From Marinifilum sp. N1E240 (GTDB lineage: Bacteria > Bacteroidota > Bacteroidia > Bacteroidales > Marinifilaceae): 64,000 bases of DNA. The translations under genes were made by a program, and so were the position numbers. This document shows positions 1 to 8,637 of this stretch, piece after piece. Every line of letters starts with the position of its first letter. Positions within the stretch are counted from its first letter, which is position 1. The stretch lies in the NCBI RefSeq assembly GCF_009295825.1, contig NZ_WHKF01000001.1, positions 1,196,569-1,260,568 of the forward strand, given 5' to 3'. The notes under the pieces were generated by a model that saw only the letters and a program-made list of their open reading frames with translations, did not search any database and was not told the DNA's origin.

Positions 1-729
1 TTAGAAATTGTAGAGGAAAGTTATTCTATTTTGGAGAGAATGGTGTTTATTTCCTTTGACGATGGATGGAAAGGGAATTTGAAATTGATTAAGACAATAG
101 AGAAATACCAAATCCCAGTCTCCTTTTTTATTCCGGTAGAGCCAGTTGTTACAGGAAATTTTTGGTGGGAATACACTCCGGCAGTTTTGACTGATAATAT
201 AAATTTTTTAAGTGTTGAAGATTTAAAGAAAATTTCAAATTCGGAACGATTACAGCTTATTAATTCCGCCATATCAAAATATGATTTGAAAAGGTCGTGT
301 GTTGATTTAAACGAACTAAAGAGCTTCAATAAACATCCTTTAATCACAATTGGTTCTCATACTTACCATCATCCAATTACTCTTAATTGTTCAAATGAAG
401 AGTTGGATTTTGAATATCGGGAATCTAAGAAAACACTGGAAAAATGGTTAGATACAGAAATACAATCTTTCTCTTATCCCAATGGGGATTTTGATCAAAG
501 AGATATCAATTTATTGAAGGAATGCGGATATAAAATGGCATTCACAACCAATCCGAATCTGTCAATTGAAGGAGATGTATTTCAAATACCCAGGGTGTCT
601 ATAAATTCGAATGGAGGAACCTATGAGAATATTGCACGAATGTTAGGAGTTTGGCATCGATTTGTTCAGCCTTTTAAACTAATAAGAAGTCCATATCGAA
701 TATTAAAAATTAATTTTTCAAAAACGTAG
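1..729 (+). CDS. Polysaccharide deacetylase (NodB-like), 5' partial
   Basis: Carbohydrate esterase 4/NodB-like protein that would remove acetyl or similar groups from a cell-surface glycan. The reading frame is open through the left edge with no stop. The first in-frame candidates inside the window (TTG at 31, ATG at 40) fall directly before the catalytic FDDG motif, so the true start probably lies outside. Counting from base 1, FDDG is at residues 19-22 (motif 1), SHTYHHP at 119-125 (motif 2, metal-binding histidines) and FSYPNGDFD starts at 157 (motif 3). It is followed 18 bp later by a glycosyltransferase on the same strand, which places it in the exopolysaccharide cluster. The fold assignment is firm; the substrate is unknown. 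Confidence 0.85.
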   Translation, partial: LEIVEESYSILERMVFISFDDGWKGNLKLIKTIEKYQIPVSFFIPVEPVVTGNFWWEYTPAVLTDNINFLSVEDLKKISNSERLQLINSAISKYDLKRSCVDLNELKSFNKHPLITIGSHTYHHPITLNCSNEELDFEYRESKKTLEKWLDTEIQSFSYPNGDFDQRDINLLKECGYKMAFTTNPNLSIEGDVFQIPRVSINSNGGTYENIARMLGVWHRFVQPFKLIRSPYRILKINFSKT

Positions 730-747
730 GTAAAACTGAATTATTTA

Positions 748-1830
748 ATGAAAGAAGTACTTTACATAGCTCCGGGAAATCAAAACAGTAAGGGAGGAAT
801 TGGTTTATGTGTTAACAATTACTCTCGGTATATGACCGACTTTAAGGTTTTGGTAACTCATAAGTATGAGTCTAAGTTTTTGAACACGCTTTGGTTTCCA
901 ATTTGTGTTTTGGAATTCATTATTCGATTGTTAAAAGACAGGGATATTAAAATATTGCACATTCATGGAGCTTCAAAAGGAAGCTTCTACAGAAAATACA
1001 TCTTGTTTTCTATAGCTCGAATTTTCTTTACTAAAAAGATAATCTATCATGTACATGGAGGAGGTTTTCGGGATTTCTATCTTAAATCTTCCCCTTTTAT
1101 TCAAAAGCGTGTTCGTTATGTAATCAATTCATCAGATGTTTTGGTTTGCTTATCGGAGAAATGGAAGCATTTTTTCGCAAGCGCTTTTAAAAGCAGACGA
1201 ATTGAAATTGTAAACAACATGATAATTCCACCCGTTACCACTGAAAGAAATGAAAAGGAGGGTAAGTTTATTCTGTTCTTTTTGGGTTTAATAGGTGATA
1301 ACAAAGGAATTTTTGATTTGATTAAAGTAATTGCTAAAAATCGAGACTTATTCGAAGGAAAATTGGAATTGAAAGTGGCTGGTAATGGAGAAGTGGATCG
1401 CTTTAAGGAAACCATTGAAAAATGGAAAGTGAAAGATATAGTCCAATTTGAAGGCTGGGCTGATTCTGAAAAAAAAGAGCAGTTGTTTCGATCATCCAAT
1501 GCCTTTATTTTACCATCTTATAAGGAAGGGTTACCCTTATCAATTTTGGAAGCTATGAGTTATGGATTGCCGATTATATCGAGTAAAGTGGGAGGCATTC
1601 CGGATTTGATTTATAAAAGCCGCAATGGCATATTAATTGAACCTGGAAATCAGATAGCCATTAAAAATGCAATTGAAAAACTAATGACCAATAAAGATCT
1701 CTGTGATATCTATTCACAAAAGTCGAGCAAAGCTGTTGTTGACTATTATCCACAAAGCGTATTAAAATCATTATTCTCAATCTACCATGAATTACAAGGG
1801 AATAAGGGATTACTTTTTGAGCAAAATTAA
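748..1830 (+). CDS. Glycosyltransferase family 4
   Basis: Retaining GT-B glycosyltransferase expected to add one sugar to the growing lipid-linked repeat unit on the cytoplasmic face of the membrane. The N-terminal domain shows the Gly-rich GGIGLCVNNY loop near residue 16. The C-terminal domain holds the E-x7-E signature (E260 and E268, in KEGLPLSILEAMSYGLP) followed by the nucleotide-sugar binding GGIPDLI segment. At 360 residues it is a normal length for GT4. Its end overlaps the start of the next gene by 44 bases, which suggests translational coupling. Donor and acceptor sugars cannot be read from the sequence. Confidence 0.88.
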   Translation: MKEVLYIAPGNQNSKGGIGLCVNNYSRYMTDFKVLVTHKYESKFLNTLWFPICVLEFIIRLLKDRDIKILHIHGASKGSFYRKYILFSIARIFFTKKIIYHVHGGGFRDFYLKSSPFIQKRVRYVINSSDVLVCLSEKWKHFFASAFKSRRIEIVNNMIIPPVTTERNEKEGKFILFFLGLIGDNKGIFDLIKVIAKNRDLFEGKLELKVAGNGEVDRFKETIEKWKVKDIVQFEGWADSEKKEQLFRSSNAFILPSYKEGLPLSILEAMSYGLPIISSKVGGIPDLIYKSRNGILIEPGNQIAIKNAIEKLMTNKDLCDIYSQKSSKAVVDYYPQSVLKSLFSIYHELQGNKGLLFEQN

Positions 1831-3115
1831 ATTCGGAATAGGATTTGAAAGAGAATTAAAAAGAATTAAGGAGTTATACTCAATTAGTGAATCTCAATTA
1901 TCAGATTTAAAACACAAAGAGTTCGTAAAACAATACCGTAATGCATTTTTACATTCAAAATTTTATAATGAATTGTATCGCAAACACGGTTTAAACCTAA
2001 ATTCAGTAAAATCAATTGATGATGCTGAAAAAATTCCAATAATAACCAAGGAGGACATCAGGCATAGAGTAGATGATTTGTTGACCACAAATCGATTGTT
2101 TTTGTATAAAGCATATACCAGTGGTACCACGGGTTCGCCTTTAAAGCTTTACAGAGATTATCTATCGGTTTGTAAGGAGTATTCTTATGGATATCATTTT
2201 CAGAATATTCATGGATATAATTTGGGTGATAAGGTAATCTCCATAAAAGGAGATTTGGATAAAGATGAAATTTTTAGGTATGACAAATCATTAAACACCT
2301 TGCATTTGTCTAGTTATAATCTCAACGAAAAAAATATTCTGAAATACTATGAATTGATTCGTGATTTTGAACCAAAAGTGGTGAAGGCATATCCAAGTTC
2401 GTTACAAATTTTGTCTACAGAATTGTATAAAAAAGGTTTGAATTTAAATATCCCTTTGGCATTCACATCATCAGAAGTATTGCATGATTTTCAAAGACGG
2501 ATAATTGAAAAAGTGCTGCATACCAAATTAATGGATTGGTATGGTAATTCGGAGCAAACCATCGCATTGGGACAGGTGAAAAAAGATTTGTATCAGGATG
2601 TTCCCTTGTATGGTCATATCGAAGTGCGTGATAATCATATCATCACAACAGGATTTATAAACAAATCCTTTCCCTTGATTCGATATAAAATTGATGATGT
2701 AATTAAACTGAAATGCGATAGCAGTTGCATTCGATGTTGTACCAGTAGTATTTTAGGTCGCGACAATCAGTATGTTTTACTAAAGAACGGACAACAAATT
2801 GGTTTACTCGATCATGCCTTCAATTTTAATAATGTTAAGAATATTTTTTCTGCTCAGATCGTACAAAAAGTAGCAGGTGAAATCGACTTGAATATAATTC
2901 CTGGCTTTGGATTCACAACTGAAAATAAGAATGAATTGTTAGGTAATCTCAATCAGTTGTTGGGTGATGATTGTAAGATTCATTATAATGAAATTTGTGA
3001 GGATCAGATTATTAAAACGGCTGCGGGCAAATTCAATTTAATGGTTTCCTATTTAGATACTAAGGATAAGGATTCAACAGCACAAAAGATTCTTAATGAG
3101 ATTGACGCAAGTTGA
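1787..3115 (+). CDS. CapK/PaaK-like adenylate-forming enzyme, copy 1
   Basis: Member of the phenylacetate-CoA ligase/CapK branch of the AMP-forming ligases, which activate a carboxylate as acyl-AMP. In capsule clusters such proteins are thought to activate an acyl or amino-acid decoration, although the reaction is rarely known. The AMP-binding loop SGTTGSP is at residues 112-118, and GFINKSFPLIRYKIDD matches the second conserved block. A Cys-rich stretch (CDSSCIRCC) precedes the GRD motif and is not kept in copy 2. The start overlaps the upstream glycosyltransferase, but the start of copy 2 aligns with it residue for residue (both place SGTTG at 112), which supports it. It is 442 residues long. 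Confidence 0.82.
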   Translation: MNYKGIRDYFLSKIKFGIGFERELKRIKELYSISESQLSDLKHKEFVKQYRNAFLHSKFYNELYRKHGLNLNSVKSIDDAEKIPIITKEDIRHRVDDLLTTNRLFLYKAYTSGTTGSPLKLYRDYLSVCKEYSYGYHFQNIHGYNLGDKVISIKGDLDKDEIFRYDKSLNTLHLSSYNLNEKNILKYYELIRDFEPKVVKAYPSSLQILSTELYKKGLNLNIPLAFTSSEVLHDFQRRIIEKVLHTKLMDWYGNSEQTIALGQVKKDLYQDVPLYGHIEVRDNHIITTGFINKSFPLIRYKIDDVIKLKCDSSCIRCCTSSILGRDNQYVLLKNGQQIGLLDHAFNFNNVKNIFSAQIVQKVAGEIDLNIIPGFGFTTENKNELLGNLNQLLGDDCKIHYNEICEDQIIKTAAGKFNLMVSYLDTKDKDSTAQKILNEIDAS

Positions 3116-3150
3116 TAAAAAAGATTTGATACTATAACTCTATCGATAAT

Positions 3151-4416
3151 ATGGCAGTTCAGCTAATAAAAGATCTTATTGCTTACAAAATTAAATTCGG
3201 AGGTGGATTCGAGAAAGAATTGAGGCGGATTATTGAATTGAGTCAAAAATCTAAATCTGAGATTCTGGAGCTTAAAAGTGAAGCTTTTGTAAATCAGTAT
3301 CGAAATGCATTTAAGAATACTGTTTTTTATAAGAATTTGTATAGAAGTAAGGGTTTAACAATTCATTCGATTAAAGATTTATCGGATATTTCAAAAGTGC
3401 CGATAATCGAAAAAAAAGAAATACGAGAGTATGCAAAAGCCATGTTGGCTAAATCGCGACTTTGTGTTTTTAAAGCCTATTCGAGTGGAACAACCGGTAC
3501 GCCATTGCAGGTTTATAGAGATTTCTCTTCAACCATAAAAGAGTATGCCTACGGACATTATTTTCAGCAAATGCATGGTTATCAGTTGGGAGATCCTGTT
3601 GTATCTCTTCGCGGAACTTTAGACAGAAATACATTTTCCTATTACGATAAAACGAATAATGTTTTGTACCTGTCTTCCTTTCATTTGAATGGAAACAGAA
3701 TTGAGGAATATTACAAATTGATTTCGGATTTTAAGCCGAAAGTAATCAAAGCTTATCCTAGTTCAATGCATATTTTGGCAACCGAATTGTATAAAAAGGA
3801 TTTGAAATTGGATATTCCAATTGCATTTACTTCCTCTGAAGTTTTACACGATTTTCAAAAAGAAATTGTTGAACGTGTTTTAAATACGAAAATATTTGAT
3901 TGGTATGGCAATGCGGAACAAACAGTTGCTTTTGGACAGTTTGAAGACAATTTGTACCGAGAATTTCCAATGTATTCTCACACCGAAGTAAAAGACAATC
4001 ATTTAATAACTACAGGTTTTATCAATTCTGCTTTTCCGCTTATTCGATACAAAGTTGATGATGTAATTCAACTCTCACCGACAAGTAATGGGACATGTGT
4101 TGTTCAGAAAATTGAAGGAAGAGATGATGATTACATTCTTTTAAAGAACGGTCAGAGAATTGGTCGTCTCGATTTGGCTTTTAAGAAAGCAAAACAACTT
4201 CTCGCAGCTCAGATAATACAAGATTCGGTAGGAGAAATAAAAGTTAATTTAATTCCCGATAAAAAATTCGGAAGAAGCGAATTGAGTGGTATAAAAGCAA
4301 ATCTAAGAGATTTACTGGGCGATGAATGTGAAATACTCTTTAATGAAATAGAAACGGAACAATTGATTCGTACTGAAAAAGGAAAATTCAATCTGGTAGT
4401 GTCAAATTTGAAATAG
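3151..4416 (+). CDS. CapK/PaaK-like adenylate-forming enzyme, copy 2
   Basis: Tandem paralogue of the preceding gene; by eye more than half of the residues are identical over the whole length, with near-identical blocks such as KAYPSS, FTSSEVLHDFQ and TTGFIN. The AMP-binding loop SGTTGTP starts at residue 112. It lacks the CxxxCxxCC cluster seen in copy 1 and is slightly shorter (421 residues). The gap to copy 1 is 35 bp and the gap to the ATP-grasp gene downstream is 10 bp, so the three are likely co-transcribed. A local duplication followed by specialisation for two different carboxylates is the simplest reading, but the substrates are unknown. Confidence 0.82.
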   Translation: MAVQLIKDLIAYKIKFGGGFEKELRRIIELSQKSKSEILELKSEAFVNQYRNAFKNTVFYKNLYRSKGLTIHSIKDLSDISKVPIIEKKEIREYAKAMLAKSRLCVFKAYSSGTTGTPLQVYRDFSSTIKEYAYGHYFQQMHGYQLGDPVVSLRGTLDRNTFSYYDKTNNVLYLSSFHLNGNRIEEYYKLISDFKPKVIKAYPSSMHILATELYKKDLKLDIPIAFTSSEVLHDFQKEIVERVLNTKIFDWYGNAEQTVAFGQFEDNLYREFPMYSHTEVKDNHLITTGFINSAFPLIRYKVDDVIQLSPTSNGTCVVQKIEGRDDDYILLKNGQRIGRLDLAFKKAKQLLAAQIIQDSVGEIKVNLIPDKKFGRSELSGIKANLRDLLGDECEILFNEIETEQLIRTEKGKFNLVVSNLK

Positions 4417-4426
4417 ACATTGAAAT

Positions 4427-5515
4427 ATGAATGCTGAAAATATCTTAATTATTGGTGCCGGACCTCAGGCTTTATTTTTGGTTCGCGAGCTATGTCGTCT
4501 AAATCATGATGTAACTTTAATTGGTCGAAATAGTGAGATCGCTATGCATTCAAAGTATGCTAAAAAAGTATTTGTCGAGACCGAAGAGAATTTAGTAATA
4601 GAATTAAGACGCATTGCATCGGATAATTCCAAGATGAAATGTTTCGTAGCCAGTGGTTTTTACCTTTCATTTCTGATGAATCATTTTTCTGATTTTACAA
4701 AATTATTCAATGTTTTTCCAAGTAATGCTCAATCGGTTGGTAAATTGATGAGCAAAATGGAAACTTATCAATTGGCGCATAGTGTTGATGTTTTATATCC
4801 CAAATCAGTTTTATTAAGCGATATAAATATTCAATTGGAGGAGCTAAACTATCCTCAAATCATAAAATGGAACAGAGATATTTATTTGTTCGAGAAACCT
4901 CGTTTTAAAACAACCTGTGTTAAGAATGCGAATGAATTGAGGGATTTAATTAGCAAGTTATCCGAGAAGGAAAAAGAAGCATTAGTAAGTCAGGATTATT
5001 TGGGTTCAGATTTAAGAAATAACTTTTCATATGGCGCCTATGTTATTGATGGGGAAGTGAAACTGGATATCTGTGTTAACGAAGTAAGACACTTTCGTTC
5101 TGGTGTTTCATCGGTGGTGGAAGAGTATACTGGTTCTTTCGCTTCGGAGATAAAGAATGCAGCTTTTGCCTTAATTTATCAAACACAGTTTACTGGTTTT
5201 TTAGATGTGGAATTTAAGATTAAAGATGGTAAGCTCTACTTGCTGGAAGTAAACCCACGACCATTTGGATTCATTAAAATAATGAAAAAGAAATACCCCG
5301 ATTTAATGCTGGTTGTAATGGGCGAAAAAGCCGAATCATTCAAGAATAAAAAACCAGTAAAATGGATTAATTTCTTACGAGATATGGTGTTGATTTTTAA
5401 AAAACCAGCTTCAGTTTTTCATATGTTAAAGCTTGTTTTCGATTTTGAAAATCGGACTTTCGATGTGTGGGACATTAATGATCCTATTCCATTTTTCTAT
5501 CAAATGAAGCGATAG
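4427..5515 (+). CDS. ATP-grasp carboxylate-amine ligase-like protein
   Basis: ATP-grasp proteins form amide or ester bonds through an acyl-phosphate. The N-terminus carries a dinucleotide-like glycine loop (IGAGPQA, residues 9-15), typical of the pre-ATP-grasp domain. The metal-binding end of the fold is visible as GFLDVEF followed by LEVNPRPFG (L273 onward), where the Glu and Asn would bind Mg-ATP. The length of 362 residues suits this family. It lies between the tandem CapK-like ligases and a deacetylase-like gene, so a role in attaching an amino acid or other carboxylate to an aminosugar of the exopolysaccharide is a reasonable inference. Substrates are not predictable. Confidence 0.75.
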   Translation: MNAENILIIGAGPQALFLVRELCRLNHDVTLIGRNSEIAMHSKYAKKVFVETEENLVIELRRIASDNSKMKCFVASGFYLSFLMNHFSDFTKLFNVFPSNAQSVGKLMSKMETYQLAHSVDVLYPKSVLLSDINIQLEELNYPQIIKWNRDIYLFEKPRFKTTCVKNANELRDLISKLSEKEKEALVSQDYLGSDLRNNFSYGAYVIDGEVKLDICVNEVRHFRSGVSSVVEEYTGSFASEIKNAAFALIYQTQFTGFLDVEFKIKDGKLYLLEVNPRPFGFIKIMKKKYPDLMLVVMGEKAESFKNKKPVKWINFLRDMVLIFKKPASVFHMLKLVFDFENRTFDVWDINDPIPFFYQMKR

Positions 5516-5594
5516 AGCATAACTTGAAAGAATATCAGAAAGTTGGAAGAAGTAAACTGCTAATAAGAAGAATAAACAATCCATCGGAAGAATA

Positions 5595-6671
5595 ATGACC
5601 AATCTTTGTCTTACACTCGATTACGAACTTTTTGGTTCTGGAAAAGGAGATGTGTTTCAGCATATTATTGAACCAACCTATCGATTGTTGAATATTTGCG
5701 CTGAGCATGATATAAAACTCACCATTTTTTTTGAGGTTGTTGAATATTGGAAAATCAAAGAGAATTACGATAAAGGAGAGCATATGGGCTATAAAAGCAA
5801 TCCTGCTTTAGCCATGGAGGAACAAATTAGGAAGGCACACGAATATGGACACGATATTCAACTGCATATTCATCCTCAATGGATAGATGCCAAATATGAA
5901 AACGAAGAATGGGTTCTTAACATGAAGTATTGGCGGTTACCCGAAGTACCGGATCGGGTTGATGAGACAATTAGCATGGGATTGGGTGACCTGATTCGAA
6001 AGGGGAGAGAGGAGATAGAATCCATTCTTCATCCGGTAAATCTGGATTATAGATGCAATATATTACGAGCGGGAGGATACAATATCGATCCATCTGAAAG
6101 ATTGTTAAGGGTACTTAAGGAGAATGATTTTATTGCCGACAGCTCGGTTTATTATGGTGGAGTAGCTAATGGTGCACTTTCACGTTACAACTATTCATCT
6201 GTTAAGGATAGCTTGCCTTATTGGTACGCAAACGGTTCGCTTCTTTCAGTTAATGCCAGCAAGAGTGATTTTTTAGAAGTACCTGTATTTGCTCAAAAAA
6301 TAAGAAGATTTAAAAAATACGATTTGGTAAGAGTGAAATCTGCCTTGCATAACAAAGTCCACTCCATCGAGAAATTTAAAAATAATAGTGTGCGAAAATC
6401 CAAGTTTGAAACTTTAAAACAGATTTTTGAAAAAGAGGCTGTAACCTGGGATTTTTGCTTGTTCTCGAAATCTAAAATGAAGAACTTTTTAAAGAAAGCA
6501 CGACAGGTTCAAGCCAAATCGGATTATAAATTTCATCCCTTTGTTTTGGTTGGGCATCCAAAGGATTTTTACTATTCCGATGCCATTGATTATTTGATTC
6601 AGCAATCGAAGAAAAAGAAAATTGATTTTCTGACCATGAGCGAAATGGTGAATCGCATCCATCAACTTTAG
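5595..6671 (+). CDS. Polysaccharide deacetylase-like protein (WbmS-like)
   Basis: NodB-fold protein of the divergent kind found in O-antigen and capsule clusters. The first motif is TLDYE (D9, E11) rather than TFDDG, and the second is HIHPQW at residues 91-96, preceded by GHDIQL, so the metal-binding histidines are present. RAGGYNID follows at the position expected for a substrate loop. It has 358 residues and no signal peptide, so it probably acts in the cytoplasm on a sugar nucleotide or lipid-linked intermediate. The gap to the upstream ATP-grasp gene is 79 bp and to the toroid gene 10 bp. Removal of an acetyl group to expose an amine for the ATP-grasp ligase is conceivable but not shown. 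Confidence 0.68.
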   Translation: MTNLCLTLDYELFGSGKGDVFQHIIEPTYRLLNICAEHDIKLTIFFEVVEYWKIKENYDKGEHMGYKSNPALAMEEQIRKAHEYGHDIQLHIHPQWIDAKYENEEWVLNMKYWRLPEVPDRVDETISMGLGDLIRKGREEIESILHPVNLDYRCNILRAGGYNIDPSERLLRVLKENDFIADSSVYYGGVANGALSRYNYSSVKDSLPYWYANGSLLSVNASKSDFLEVPVFAQKIRRFKKYDLVRVKSALHNKVHSIEKFKNNSVRKSKFETLKQIFEKEAVTWDFCLFSKSKMKNFLKKARQVQAKSDYKFHPFVLVGHPKDFYYSDAIDYLIQQSKKKKIDFLTMSEMVNRIHQL

Positions 6672-6681
6672 TTCAATTTAC

Positions 6682-7884
6682 ATGATAAACGAAAGTCTCG
6701 AAAAACTACGAGCATATATAGAAGACCAGGAATATAAAGGTTGGGATCCATACGATGGATTAAATTCTAAACTCTTTCAGGCTGTCCCTTTTTTAAGAAA
6801 TAGCAGACTAATGAGGTTGGTATGGATACAAACTTTTAAAAGAAATCCAATTAATTTCCGGGATCTTGCGGGGATTAAAAAAGCTTATAACCCAAAAGGT
6901 CTTGGTTTATTTCTTAGCGGTTATTGTAAGCTTTATCAATTTGATCGCACACAGGAGGTAAGATCCCGGATACTTTTTCTTAGTAAAAAGCTGTTAGAGT
7001 TAAAATCCCCAGGTTGGTCGGGTGCTTGTTGGGGATACAATTTCGATTGGCAGGCACGAGCATTTTTTCAACCTAAAGGCACTCCTTCGGTTGTAGTTAC
7101 TTCCTATGTGGCAAATGCATTGCTAGATGCCTACGAAATTTTAGGAGATAAAATCTTACTTGAAACAGCAATTAGTACAAAGGATTTTGTGTTAAATGAT
7201 TTACATCGATCCTACGATGGGAATGGAGATTTTTGTTTTTCCTATTCACCTCTCGATGAAACAAAAGTGTTTAATGCATCTTTACTAGGAAGCAAATTGT
7301 TAGCTCGAATATATCATTATACAAAAGAGGAAGAGCTTGCAATTGCAGCAAAAAAATCGGTGCAGTTTTGCATTAATTATCAGAATTCAGATGGATCTTG
7401 GGCATATGGAACTTTACCTTATCATGCCTGGATAGATAATTTTCATACTGGTTTTAATTTAGAAGCCCTTTCCGATTATAGAAAATATACTGAAGACTAT
7501 GAATTTGATTCCCAAATATCATTGGGCTTAGAATACTACCTGAATAACTTTTTTACGAACAAAGGAGTACCGAAATATTATAACAATTCTGTTTACCCTA
7601 TTGATATTCACTGTCCGGCGCAATTGCCAATTACCTTAAGTAAACTGGATAAATTTAAGAACAATCATGAGTTGGTAAATAAAGTGATGAATTGGACAAT
7701 TCAAGAGCTACAAAGTAACCAAGGCTACTTCTTTTTTAGAACTGGGAAGCGATTCAAAACAAAAATTCCATACATCCGTTGGGCTCAAGCCTGGATGTTT
7801 TTGGCTCTAACAACCTACAAAAGTGAAACTTTAAAAACACCGGAATATGAGAAAGAGAATTACGATAATGAACTCGCCGGTTGA
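6682..7884 (+). CDS. Alpha/alpha-toroid protein of exopolysaccharide clusters, function unknown
   Basis: A 400-residue soluble protein without signal peptide. The repeated helical pattern, with segments such as WSGACWGYNFDWQ, SDGSWAYGTLPYHAWIDNFHTGFNLEAL and YFFFRTGKRF spaced around the chain, resembles six-hairpin or terpenoid-cyclase-like toroids. Aromatic residues and WxY/DxWIDNFHTG motifs would line the inner cavity. Database entries of this kind often carry the name delta-aminolevulinic acid dehydratase, which I do not accept because no porphobilinogen synthase motif is visible. It lies 10 bp after a deacetylase-like gene and its last 38 bases overlap the next gene. It could bind or modify a glycan or lipid-linked sugar; no activity can be assigned. 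Confidence 0.6.
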   Translation: MINESLEKLRAYIEDQEYKGWDPYDGLNSKLFQAVPFLRNSRLMRLVWIQTFKRNPINFRDLAGIKKAYNPKGLGLFLSGYCKLYQFDRTQEVRSRILFLSKKLLELKSPGWSGACWGYNFDWQARAFFQPKGTPSVVVTSYVANALLDAYEILGDKILLETAISTKDFVLNDLHRSYDGNGDFCFSYSPLDETKVFNASLLGSKLLARIYHYTKEEELAIAAKKSVQFCINYQNSDGSWAYGTLPYHAWIDNFHTGFNLEALSDYRKYTEDYEFDSQISLGLEYYLNNFFTNKGVPKYYNNSVYPIDIHCPAQLPITLSKLDKFKNNHELVNKVMNWTIQELQSNQGYFFFRTGKRFKTKIPYIRWAQAWMFLALTTYKSETLKTPEYEKENYDNELAG

Positions 7885-8590
7885 TGTTTTAACCATGCGC
7901 GAAACCATCAATTTAATTGATGATTCCATACATCAGAAAAAATCCATTCAGCATATTGTTGTAAATGCAGCCAAATTGGTTCACATGCAGGATGATGAAG
8001 AATTGTATCAGTCGGTTATTAGTAGTGATATAATAAACGCTGATGGAATGGCTGTTGTATGGGCCGCAGAAATTCTTGGGAAACCACTTCCGGAAAGAGT
8101 TGCTGGGGTTGATTTGATGCAGGAACTTGTGATTTTAGCTTCCGAAAAAAAGTATAAGATATTTTTCTTTGGAGGTAAGGAGGATGTAGTTAGTGAAGTG
8201 GTTAGAAAGTACAAATCGGTATTTGGAGAAGAGATTATTGCCGGATATAGAAATGGATATTTTAAGAAAGAGGAAGAAGCTACTATTGCAGAGCAAATTG
8301 CAGTATCTGATGCTGATATCTTATTCGTAGCCATTAGTTCTCCTACTAAAGAAATTTTTCTGAACACCTACAAAGAACAATTGAAAGTTCCTTTTATAAT
8401 GGGAGTTGGAGGCTCTTTCGATGTGGTTGCAGGAAAAGTAAAGAGAGCACCAAAATGGATGCAAAAATCTGGATTAGAATGGTTCTATAGGTTCATGCAA
8501 GAACCGGGTAGGATGTGGAAACGATATTTGATAACCAACTCTAAATTTATCTATTATGTTCTAAGAGAAAAGATAAAAAACATATTCTAA
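7847..8590 (+). CDS. WecB/TagA/CpsF family glycosyltransferase (GT26)
   Basis: GT26 enzymes transfer a sugar such as N-acetylmannosaminuronic acid or a related residue from UDP donors to an undecaprenyl-linked acceptor. The family core is clear: VVNAAKLVHMQ, NADGMAVVWAAEILGKPLPERVAGVDLM (catalytic Asp in NADG, residues 64-67), FFFGGKEDVV and GVGGSFDVVAGKVKRAPKWMQKSGLEWFYR. At 247 residues it is a standard length. The chosen ATG at 7847 overlaps the upstream gene by 38 bases; an internal ATG at 7868 would leave a 240-residue protein beginning MNSPVDVLTM, which is also plausible. The gap to the next gene is 47 bp. Confidence 0.88.
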   Translation: MRKRITIMNSPVDVLTMRETINLIDDSIHQKKSIQHIVVNAAKLVHMQDDEELYQSVISSDIINADGMAVVWAAEILGKPLPERVAGVDLMQELVILASEKKYKIFFFGGKEDVVSEVVRKYKSVFGEEIIAGYRNGYFKKEEEATIAEQIAVSDADILFVAISSPTKEIFLNTYKEQLKVPFIMGVGGSFDVVAGKVKRAPKWMQKSGLEWFYRFMQEPGRMWKRYLITNSKFIYYVLREKIKNIF

Positions 8591-8637
8591 CCAAATATGT
8601 TATCAATACAACACTTTAAAACCTTAATAAACCAACC

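Noticed and set aside
6682..7884. Name delta-aminolevulinic acid dehydratase for the toroid protein
   Set aside because: No active-site lysine motif or zinc cysteines of porphobilinogen synthase are visible; the helical aromatic-rich pattern suggests a toroid fold.
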